The position numbers and the translations under genes were made by a program. Shown one piece after another: positions 1 to 10,442 of a stretch of 64,000 bases of DNA; within the stretch, counting starts at the first letter, position 1, and each line of letters starts with the position of its first letter. The stretch comes from an uncultured Rhodopila sp. (GTDB lineage: Bacteria; Pseudomonadota; Alphaproteobacteria; Acetobacterales; Acetobacteraceae): NCBI GenBank assembly GCA_903932145.1, contig CAIZFE010000048.1, positions 1 through 64,000 on the forward strand, read 5' to 3'. The notes below the pieces were generated by a model. The model was given only the letters and a program-made list of their open reading frames with translations, made no database searches and was not told the DNA's origin.

Positions 1-103
1 CTTGTCCGGGCCACCTATGCCCTGAGGGTGCCGCGACAGGTGGCCCGGACAAGCCGGGCCATGACGATGAGGGGCGAGAGTCGGCATCAACGCGGACTGG
101 TCT
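1..103. repeat. Dispersed palindromic repeat, family 1 (left end cut by window)
   Basis: Right arm GGTGGCCCGGACAAGCCGGG at about 40-59 pairs with CTTGTCCGGGCCACC at 1-15; the rest of the left arm lies outside the window. A tail containing GGGCGAGAGTCGGCATCAAC follows and runs to base 103. The same tail occurs in the copy at 37563-37676. In both cases the repeat ends on the last base of the stop codon of the minus-strand gene beside it. Confidence 0.8.
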
Positions 104-1383
104 CAAACCTGGCCGCCGGCCAGAAACGCGAGTTGCCAGCGCATCGCCCCCTCGGAGACCGGGAATTCGCCGTTTGGCCCCGAGCGCAAGATCTGATCGG
201 GAGCCAGACGGGCTAACAATGTCTGCAGAACGACCGCCGTCTGCGGTGACATGCCGGCTTTCCAGGCCAGGCTGACAATGGCCTTGGCACTCTGCAATTC
301 GCATGCCCGTTCGATCACCGATACCGCCACGCCCGCCCGGTTCGCCAGCATAGTCGAAGCCTCCGCAATCTGATTGCGCCGCAGGGCGTCCAGGATCGGA
401 TAATCGTCCACCGGACCGGCGTCCGCCGAACGCCCCCCCCGCCAGATGCCGTCTCGCGGGCTGGCAGGCGGTTCGCCGGTTGCGGGCCGCCCCGGCGTCT
501 CGATGCGTCTGATACCGGCCGCCCAGGCCACACCTTTCGCACCCGGTCCTGACGGGGCCGTCGCCACCCGGCCCTGCCCCGCCCCGGCACGCGCCAAGGC
601 AACCCGCAAGGCCTGACCCACCCCGGGATCGAGGTCCCGCCGAGCGGCGAGGGATTCGAGCAGATGGCCGGTGACGATCTCAGACAGGATGCGTTGCGCC
701 ACGACCGGAAGATGCGGCCGGTTGACCAGCGGCTCTTGCCAGCCGGTGTGCTCCTCGGACTGAGCCGCCAGCGCATCCAGCGTGGCCTCTCGTATCTGCG
801 CGGTCCGATTGGCCAGCAAGGCCCCGATTGCCGCGACATCGGCGGTATCGACAATCGCATCCGATACCTCCGCCGCGATTGCGGGGCGGTTGGCGACGGC
901 CAGAATGGTGGCGGGCGGCGGCCCGGCGGTAATCAGCGCCACCAGGTCTTCGCGGGTCAGCATCGGTGAGAACCGGATCACCGGCTCGCACACCATGATC
1001 GCCGGATCATGCGCCAGCCGCAAGATGATGTCGCGCGGCGCATCAGGCAGATCACGCACCGCTTCGGCGACCTGCGCCCGCACCCGCAACGCCGCATCGG
1101 CGACCATCGCGGTCAGGCTTGCCACAGCGTTCCGCTGCACCTCCTGACGCGCAGCCTCCGGCAATTCCGGAATCAACGGCGCCAGTTTGCGGCTGAGAAT
1201 GGAGCGGACCCGGGCGTCGGTGTCGGCCGCGAGTATGGCGTTGATCTCCTGCGGCAACGCCGGATTGAGCGCCAGGCTGGCGCGCACCGTGACCGATGGA
1301 TCGGTCGCCAGATCGCGCATGATCGCGGGGCTGGTGGTGATGCTGGCGCCCAGACGGACGCGTGCGGCCTGGTCCGGCTCCAT
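103..1383 (-). CDS. DUF2336 family protein
   Basis: A 426-residue soluble protein without signal peptide or membrane segment. It is made of degenerate HEAT-like helical repeats (for example LATDPSVTVRASLALNP, residues about 25-41), and the segment around HDPAIMVCEPVIRFSPMLTR matches the DUF2336 family of alphaproteobacteria. That family has no established biochemical function; it often lies beside signalling genes. Here the ATG overlaps the TGA of the upstream diguanylate cyclase (TGATG at 1381-1385), so the two are probably co-transcribed and translationally coupled. A regulatory or scaffolding role in c-di-GMP signalling is inference. The stop codon abuts a dispersed palindromic repeat. Middle residues 270-330 are Gly/Pro/Arg-rich and likely a linker. 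Confidence 0.85.
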   Translation of the reverse strand: MEPDQAARVRLGASITTSPAIMRDLATDPSVTVRASLALNPALPQEINAILAADTDARVRSILSRKLAPLIPELPEAARQEVQRNAVASLTAMVADAALRVRAQVAEAVRDLPDAPRDIILRLAHDPAIMVCEPVIRFSPMLTREDLVALITAGPPPATILAVANRPAIAAEVSDAIVDTADVAAIGALLANRTAQIREATLDALAAQSEEHTGWQEPLVNRPHLPVVAQRILSEIVTGHLLESLAARRDLDPGVGQALRVALARAGAGQGRVATAPSGPGAKGVAWAAGIRRIETPGRPATGEPPASPRDGIWRGGRSADAGPVDDYPILDALRRNQIAEASTMLANRAGVAVSVIERACELQSAKAIVSLAWKAGMSPQTAVVLQTLLARLAPDQILRSGPNGEFPVSEGAMRWQLAFLAGGQV

Positions 1384-2870
1384 CAGTCGGCATCCAAACG
1401 CGAGACGCGCCAGTGATTACGGCCGCTGCGTTTGACCGCGTACATCGCCATATCCGCCCGGCGCGTCAGATCATCGATCGACTCCAGGCTGCCAATTCCG
1501 CGCGTCGCGATCCCGATCGAGACCCCGCAGGCAGCCCCCGCTCGGTCTGGTTCGGTTGCCTCGGCAGATCCCGCTCTGTCGGACAGCAAAGCGTCGATTT
1601 CCACCGGCACCGTCCTGCAAAGCTGATCGGCCCGCTCCGCGGCGGTCAGATGATCCGCGCCACTCAGCCAGAGTGCGAATTCGTCGCCGCCAAGCCGAGC
1701 GATCAGGTCGGACGGACGCACCAGCTTACGGAGCATGTTGGCCAGATGCACCAGCACCTGATCGCCGGCCGCGTGCCCGAAACGGTCATTGATTCCCTTA
1801 AACCCATCCATATCAATGAACAGCAGCGTTCCAACCTGAGAGGCCCGGTCCAATCGGACGATGTGGCGTTGCACATCCTCCAGGAACGCCCGCCGGTTGA
1901 GCAGGCCGGTCAACGGGTCGGTGCGGGCCTGAAGCGCCATTTCGCGCTGAACAGCCTCATATTCCAGGATCATGCGGATGATCCTGACGGCCGATCCGGC
2001 CAGCGTGGTGTCGTCGTTATCCCAGGGCCTGGCATCGGCATTGCGCCAGATCGCCAGACCGGCCTTGGCACCGAACCGGGTCTGGCAGGCGGCGGCCAGG
2101 ACGAAGCGGCCATCTAGATTGATCGTCCGATCCACTTCGAGGCGGGAGTCAGTCATCATCCGGGCCGCCGCGACCAGGATCGCCGCCGCTCCGCGTCCGC
2201 ACTCGTGCAGCACCTCGATCGCCGAGTCCTCGGTGATCGCGCCGATGACCGCCGCGCCCTCGGCGCCGAGCGCATGGATCAACGCCCACAGGGCCGCATC
2301 CATCATGCGGTCGGCAACGGTTTCCTGGCCCACCTTGGCCAGGATGTGGTCGAGTACCTCACCCCGGCGCAGCCGTCCCGCGAGTTGCGAGGTCTGCGCC
2401 TCGTAATCGGTCATATCGATACCGATGCCGCGGGCGCCCAACAGCGCGCCACCACTGTCGAACAATGGCGTGGCGGAAATCGTCATCATCACCATGCGGC
2501 CATCGAAGCAGCGCAGCCAGGTCCGGCGCCGGAGCATCGCGACAATGGGGCGGAACGGATTGAACATCTCGCCGCTGCCATCGTCCGTCAGCAGCAACTC
2601 CGACGGTTGACCGATCAACGCGCCGGCAGGCCAGTCGAGCGCGGTGTCAGGAATGACAAAGACGAAGCGACCCTTGGCGTCGGTTTCGAATGCCAGGTCG
2701 GTCGCCATCTTCACCAGGCTGCGCCAGCGCTGGCGGCTTTCCATCAGGGCGTCGCGCACCATCTCATGCGCCAAAGGCGTCACCGGTGGCAGCAGCACCG
2801 CGGGAGGCGGGTCGCGCGTCACGTTGGGCGGTGACGCCACGACATGGGCGGCTAGGGTGGTTTCTGTCAT
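1383..2870 (-). CDS. PAS-GAF-GGDEF diguanylate cyclase
   Basis: A predicted cytoplasmic enzyme that makes cyclic di-GMP from two GTP. Residues about 45-160 resemble a PAS domain, about 170-310 resemble a GAF-like sensory domain, and about 325-490 form the GGDEF domain starting at DPLTGLLNRRAF. The active-site motif is RLGGDEFALWL. An RxxD inhibitory site (RPSD) lies five residues before GGDEF, so feedback inhibition by product is expected. There is no EAL domain. I chose the ATG at 2870 (495 residues); a GTG three codons upstream is also open, but GGGAC is well spaced only for the ATG. It overlaps the DUF2336 gene downstream by one base. Confidence 0.88.
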   Translation of the reverse strand: MTETTLAAHVVASPPNVTRDPPPAVLLPPVTPLAHEMVRDALMESRQRWRSLVKMATDLAFETDAKGRFVFVIPDTALDWPAGALIGQPSELLLTDDGSGEMFNPFRPIVAMLRRRTWLRCFDGRMVMMTISATPLFDSGGALLGARGIGIDMTDYEAQTSQLAGRLRRGEVLDHILAKVGQETVADRMMDAALWALIHALGAEGAAVIGAITEDSAIEVLHECGRGAAAILVAAARMMTDSRLEVDRTINLDGRFVLAAACQTRFGAKAGLAIWRNADARPWDNDDTTLAGSAVRIIRMILEYEAVQREMALQARTDPLTGLLNRRAFLEDVQRHIVRLDRASQVGTLLFIDMDGFKGINDRFGHAAGDQVLVHLANMLRKLVRPSDLIARLGGDEFALWLSGADHLTAAERADQLCRTVPVEIDALLSDRAGSAEATEPDRAGAACGVSIGIATRGIGSLESIDDLTRRADMAMYAVKRSGRNHWRVSRLDAD

Positions 2871-2959
2871 GCGTGGCACGTCCCGATAGGGTGGACGCCA
2901 TCAAGCCACGAAAGAGTTAACGAAAGGTTTCCAGGCGGCAATTTTCTTCGGGACGCGTG

Positions 2960-2987
2960 AAAAAAGAGGCGAGGTTTCCCCCGCCTC
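2960..2987 (-). terminator. Rho-independent terminator of enolase
   Basis: On the minus strand a 9-bp stem (GAGGCGGGG with CCTCGCCTC, one G-U pair) closes a GAAA tetraloop and is followed by six T. It lies 10 bases past the enolase stop codon. Confidence 0.9.
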
Positions 2988-2996
2988 CGCTATCCG

Positions 2997-6179
<3,183 letters not shown>

Positions 6180-6716
6180 CCGTGTTCGAGATCCTCAACG
6201 GTGTGTTGGTATCTGTGGCCGGATCAGGCAAGCCATAAGCCTGCGGGGTCAGTGCCTATGCGGCACGATCGCCTATGAAGTGACGCAACTGGATGGCCCG
6301 ATCGTCCATTGTCATTGCACAACCTGCCGCAAGGCACACGCCAGCGCCTTCACGTCCACGGCTGGCGTCGCCCGCTCGCATTTTCGCTGGCTCAGGGGAG
6401 AGGAAAGTCTTGGCGCGTATCGATCCTCTCCCGGGAAGATCCGCCGGTTTTGCACGATCTGCGGTTCGCATCTGATGGCGGAGCGGCCTGAGCAGCCGCA
6501 TGTGATCCTGCGTGTCGCGACACTGGATGACGACCCGCACACCACACCGTCCATGCATATCTGGACCTCGCACGCCGTCGCATGGCTGGCGGCGGACAGC
6601 GATGTGCCCCGGTATGCGGAAATGCCGCCGTGACCGGCGGCTTTGCCCCCCGGCGTCCGGTCGGATACACACCCCGGACGCCATGCGGCGCAGAAACGCG
6701 GGAAAGGAACACGACC

Positions 6717-7610
6717 ATGATCATGCGGTCCCATGAGGACGTGACCCCTGCCGTTCTGGAGGTTATGGCGCACACCGAAAACCCACGCCTGCGGGAGATC
6801 ATGATCTCTCTCGTCAGCCACCTGCATGGCTTCATCCGCGACACGCGGCTGACGGAGGCTGAATTCCGTCAGGCCGCCGGTATCATCAACGAGATCGGCA
6901 AGCTGACCTCCGACACGCACAACGAAGCGGTACTAATGGCCGGTTCGCTCGGTATTTCATCGCTGGTCTGTCTCCTCAACAACGGCGACAACGGACAAAC
7001 CGAGACATCGCAATCGCTGCTGGGTCCGTTCTGGCGGCTGCACTCGCCGCATGTGGAAAACGGCGGATCGATTGTTCGGTCCGACACGCCGGGCCCGGTG
7101 CTGTTCGTAACCGGACACGTCCAGGATCGGCAGGGTCGCAAGATCGCCGGTGCCGAGGTCGATGTGTGGCATGCCTCGCCGGTCGGGCTGTATGAAAACC
7201 AGGACCCCGAACAAGCCGAGATGAATTTGCGCGGCACATTCACCACGGATGCGGAGGGTCGTTTCTGGCTCGGCACGGTACGGCCGGATGGCTACCCGAT
7301 TCCGACGAACGGCGTGGTCGGGCGGTTGTTGAAAGCGCAAAACCGGCATGCGTTCCGCCCGGCCCACCTGCATGCGTTGATCGTCAAACAGGGCTACAAG
7401 GTCCTGATCTCACAGGTCTATGCCAGCGACGACCCGCACATTGAAACGGACGCGCAGTTCGGCGTCACACGGGCACTGATCGGAGAGTATGTACGACACG
7501 ACGGCCCCTGCCCGCAGGCGCCTGATGTGCAGAGCCCGTGGTTTACTCTGGACTACACCTACACGATGGAAGAAGGTGAAACGAGACTGCCGGTGCCGCC
7601 GATTAAGTAA
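6717..7610 (+). CDS. Intradiol ring-cleavage dioxygenase (hydroxyquinol/catechol 1,2-dioxygenase type)
   Basis: Cleaves catechols or hydroxyquinol between the hydroxyl groups using Fe(III). The 297-residue length and the N-terminal helical dimerisation domain (residues 1-100) fit the catechol 1,2-dioxygenase group. The iron ligands can be placed: Tyr in VGLYENQD, Tyr in DGYPIPTNG, and two His in RPAHLHALI. The motifs NLRGTFTTD and YPIPTNGVVG are closest to hydroxyquinol 1,2-dioxygenases, which is a family-level guess. The ATG at 6717 has AAAGGA eight bases upstream. It is the last gene of a plus-strand group with an amidohydrolase and a GFA protein, and a palindromic repeat follows it. Confidence 0.9.
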   Translation: MIMRSHEDVTPAVLEVMAHTENPRLREIMISLVSHLHGFIRDTRLTEAEFRQAAGIINEIGKLTSDTHNEAVLMAGSLGISSLVCLLNNGDNGQTETSQSLLGPFWRLHSPHVENGGSIVRSDTPGPVLFVTGHVQDRQGRKIAGAEVDVWHASPVGLYENQDPEQAEMNLRGTFTTDAEGRFWLGTVRPDGYPIPTNGVVGRLLKAQNRHAFRPAHLHALIVKQGYKVLISQVYASDDPHIETDAQFGVTRALIGEYVRHDGPCPQAPDVQSPWFTLDYTYTMEEGETRLPVPPIK

Positions 7611-7627
7611 TACTTGTATTTCACTTG

Positions 7628-7743
7628 CGTCATGGCCGGCCTTGGCCCGGCCATGACGGAGAAGATAAAGCCGCGGCTGGAGAAAGAATTTTCTCCCAAC
7701 CTGCCTTATCCTGATGCCTATGGGGCCAAGCCCGGCCATGACG
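7628..7743. repeat. Composite dispersed repeat, family 2 (copy 1)
   Basis: Starts with a hairpin made by GTCATGGCCGGC and GGCCCGGCCATGAC, continues through about 60 bases including a TTATCCTG segment, and ends with CTATGGGGCCAAGCCCGGCCATGAC. The copy at 30409-30524 has the same parts in the same order in the opposite orientation. It lies just after the dioxygenase gene. A lone GGCTTGTCCGGGCC at 7790-7803 is a family 1 fragment. Confidence 0.75.
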
Positions 7744-7844
7744 AATTGGAACATCCTCCTCGCCAAACGCCGTAAGTTGATGTCTATGCGGCTTGTCCGG
7801 GCCGAGACGGATTGGGCAGGACACGGCACCACAGAAACGGTCGC

Positions 7845-8669
7845 CTAAAGCAAATCCAACGGCTGTTTCCGCTTCGGAGGCCGGTGCATGGCATCTATCG
7901 CCGCCAGATCGTCGGCCGACAGCTCGATCGACCCAGCTCGCGCGTTCTCCCGCACATGCGCCTGATCCGCGGCTTTCGGGATCGAGATGACGTTTCCGCT
8001 CCGCAGGCTCCAGGCAATCGCCACGGCGGCCGAGGTCGTGCCATGCCGGCGCGCCACCGCTTGTAACGCGGAAGAACTGAGCAACTTACTGACGTGATGG
8101 CCCAGCGGCGAGTAGGCCATGATCGGGATTCCGTTCCTGGCGCACCAGGGCAGCAGATCGAACTCAATCCCGCGACTATCGGGATGATACAGCACCTGAT
8201 TCGCGGCGCACCCGTCGGGCAGTTCCTCCATGTCATCGGTGTCGAAATTCGACACGCCCCAGTGGCGGATTTTCCCGGCTGCCTTCAAGACTTCGAACGC
8301 ACCGACCGTCTCGGCCAGATCGTAGCCGCCGCGCCAATGCAGCAAATACAGATCGATCATGTCCGTCTTCAGGCGCTTCAAGCTGCGCTCGCACGCGGAC
8401 GCCACCCCGGATCTGGAGGCGTTCTGCGGCAGCACCTTGCTGACGATGAAGACCTTGTCCCGGATGCCGGTGACCGCCCTGGCGACAACCTCTTCCGCGC
8501 CGCCGTTGGCATACATCTCCGCCGTGTCGATCAGGGTCATCCCCAGATCGACACCCAGGCGCAACGCGTCGGCTTCCCGCGCCGCGTTCCCGCCACGTTC
8601 ACCCATATACCAGGTTCCCTGCCCCAGCGCGGGAACCGTCTCACCGTCCGGTAGAGCAACCGTGCGCAT
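7845..8669 (-). CDS. Aldo/keto reductase
   Basis: A 274-residue NADPH-dependent oxidoreductase with the (beta/alpha)8 fold. The catalytic tetrad is visible: Asp and Tyr in LIDTAEMYANG, Lys in FIVSKVLPQ and His in LYLLHWRGG. The cofactor-binding end has SIPKAADQAHVRENA. Length fits the small bacterial AKR group, sometimes annotated as 2,5-diketo-D-gluconate reductase-like, but the substrate is not predictable. Its ATG overlaps the TGA of the M19 dipeptidase upstream (TGATG, 8667-8671), so the two form an operon. The GC-rich stretch downstream contains fragments of the dispersed palindromic repeats. Confidence 0.93.
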   Translation of the reverse strand: MRTVALPDGETVPALGQGTWYMGERGGNAAREADALRLGVDLGMTLIDTAEMYANGGAEEVVARAVTGIRDKVFIVSKVLPQNASRSGVASACERSLKRLKTDMIDLYLLHWRGGYDLAETVGAFEVLKAAGKIRHWGVSNFDTDDMEELPDGCAANQVLYHPDSRGIEFDLLPWCARNGIPIMAYSPLGHHVSKLLSSSALQAVARRHGTTSAAVAIAWSLRSGNVISIPKAADQAHVRENARAGSIELSADDLAAIDAMHRPPKRKQPLDLL

Positions 8670-9697
8670 CAGACTGACAACCCCTCCGCCACCCGCATCA
8701 CTCGCAGGAAGTTAGCGCCCCACAGCTTTTCAAGGGCACCCCGGTCGTAGCCCCGGCGCATCAGCTCAATCGTGATGTTCGGGCTTTGGCTCGCGTCGCG
8801 CCAGTCGGATATCCAGCCGCCGCCATCGAAGTCCGAGGATATCCCAACATGGTCGATGCCGATCCGGTTGACCGCATAGTCGATGTGATCCGCGAAATCG
8901 GAAACCTTGACGTCCTCCGGCCGGGCGTTCGGCTTCAGGAAGGCGGCGACGGCGGTGATCTGGATCACCCCATGCACGTCCCTGATTACGTCCAACTGCC
9001 AATCCGTCATGTTGCGCGAATGATCGCACAGCGCACTGACGCAGGAATGCGTCGAAACGATCGGCGAGCGGGATTCCTCCGCCGCCTGCACCATGGTGTC
9101 GCGCGAGGTATGGGCGACATCGACCAGCATCCCGACCCGGTTCATCATCCCGATGGCCTGGCGTCCCAACGCCGACAGACCGCCGTGCTCCGCTTCCCGA
9201 TCACCGAGATCGCGGCGCGGGTTGCAGGAATCCGCCAGCGCGTTGTGGCCGTTATGGGTCATCGTCATATAGATCGCGCCGCGTGCCCGAAATGCCGCGA
9301 TCCGGGTCAGGTCGGCCCCGACCGCGAAGCCGTTTTCCACGCACGGGACAATGGCAAGGACCCCGTCGGCTTTGGCCGCCACGATCGCATCCGCCCGGTT
9401 GGCAATCCGCACCACCACAGGCGAATCCACCGCCGCCATCTCATTAATCTGGTCCAACATCGCAATGGCTCGGTGGTATGCGGCGTCCTCGGCCGCCGGC
9501 GTGCGTCCGGTTTGCGGCACATACGCCACAAAACAGGCGGCACTGAGTCCACCGCGAATCATCTTTGGCAAATCCACCCGGCGTGTTCCATCCTGGAACG
9601 GGTCCGGACCGGTTGGCCAAGGAATGTCAATATGTGTATCCAGCGTCACGATGGTCCGGTGGATAGAGAGCGCGTCAGGCTGAATGGCATCGTTCAT
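8669..9697 (-). CDS. Membrane dipeptidase family (peptidase M19) protein
   Basis: A 342-residue amidohydrolase-fold zinc dipeptidase. Family landmarks: LDTHIDIP (first metal His-x-Asp), CVENGFAVGAD (bridging acidic residue), YMTMTHNGHNALADS, VDVAHTSRDTM and STHSCVSAL (metal His residues), and ISSDFDGGGW. No signal peptide is seen from the chosen ATG at 9697; the frame is open further upstream, but that part would overlap the divergent secreted-protein gene, and no strong ribosome site marks either start. The gene leads a two-gene operon with an aldo/keto reductase. Natural substrates may be dipeptides or D-amino-acid derivatives. Confidence 0.9.
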   Translation of the reverse strand: MNDAIQPDALSIHRTIVTLDTHIDIPWPTGPDPFQDGTRRVDLPKMIRGGLSAACFVAYVPQTGRTPAAEDAAYHRAIAMLDQINEMAAVDSPVVVRIANRADAIVAAKADGVLAIVPCVENGFAVGADLTRIAAFRARGAIYMTMTHNGHNALADSCNPRRDLGDREAEHGGLSALGRQAIGMMNRVGMLVDVAHTSRDTMVQAAEESRSPIVSTHSCVSALCDHSRNMTDWQLDVIRDVHGVIQITAVAAFLKPNARPEDVKVSDFADHIDYAVNRIGIDHVGISSDFDGGGWISDWRDASQSPNITIELMRRGYDRGALEKLWGANFLRVMRVAEGLSV

Positions 9698-9749
9698 GCC
9701 GACAGGCTTACAGATAACCGCGCCGCGCGGAAGAGGTTGGAGCGATAAA

Positions 9750-10442
9750 ATGAGAACAGCAGTGTGGCTGGCGGTCGGAATCGTTGCACTAAGCGGCGGT
9801 GCCAATGCCGCGACTCAGGAGCAAATTGGCAGTTGGGTACTGAACTGTCCGGGCGACAAGCCGGGAGCGGAGCCGTGCATCATGCGTTTCAACAAACGGT
9901 TTCTCGACAAGGGCGGCATCACCGGCGATCTGGAAATTCAGGGGCAGGGCAAGTCCCTGGTGCCGGTTATCGCCCTGCGCGGCCTGTCGCCAGAGATCCT
10001 GATGGCCGCATCGCTGGCCGGCAAGACCGAGGCATCGATCCAGTTCGGCGGCGGTCCGCGGGAGGACCTGACCTGTTCCGCCGGCAGTTCGGGTTACATC
10101 TGCGCGCCGAAAGACGACGCCACCGCCAAACTGGCCGCCGGGCTACAGGGCGCTCGGTCTGTCACGGTGCGGATCGGGGTGTCGATGGCCGGCATGACCC
10201 CACTGCCGCCGCAGGAAAAAGCCCTGGAGCTGTCCGGCACGAATGAGGCCATGGCCAAGCTGCGAATCGCCGGCCCGTCGCAGGTGCCGACCGCCATGAC
10301 CGGGCCGATGGCCGCGATGGCATCGCAGTCACCGGAAGGCATGATGGGCATGGCGGACAAGATGCTGAAGGCCGCCGGTTATCCGAACGGCGTTCAGCAA
10401 ATCCAGGCGCTGATGGCGAAGTATATGAAGGGGTCTAAATAA
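9750..10442 (+). CDS. Secreted IalB-like protein
   Basis: A 230-residue exported protein: signal peptide at residues 1-20 (hydrophobic AVWLAVGIVALSGG, cleavage about GANAA), then a domain starting IGSWVLNCPGDK with paired cysteines (NCPG, PCIMRF; later TCSAG, ICAPK) in the pattern of invasion-associated locus B-like periplasmic proteins of alphaproteobacteria. The C-terminal 50 residues are Met/Ala-rich and amphipathic. The ATG at 9750 has GGAG nine bases upstream. It diverges from the dipeptidase operon with a 52-base gap and overlaps the convergent CoA transferase gene by 8 bases at its end. Family assignment is tentative. Confidence 0.7.
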   Translation: MRTAVWLAVGIVALSGGANAATQEQIGSWVLNCPGDKPGAEPCIMRFNKRFLDKGGITGDLEIQGQGKSLVPVIALRGLSPEILMAASLAGKTEASIQFGGGPREDLTCSAGSSGYICAPKDDATAKLAAGLQGARSVTVRIGVSMAGMTPLPPQEKALELSGTNEAMAKLRIAGPSQVPTAMTGPMAAMASQSPEGMMGMADKMLKAAGYPNGVQQIQALMAKYMKGSK

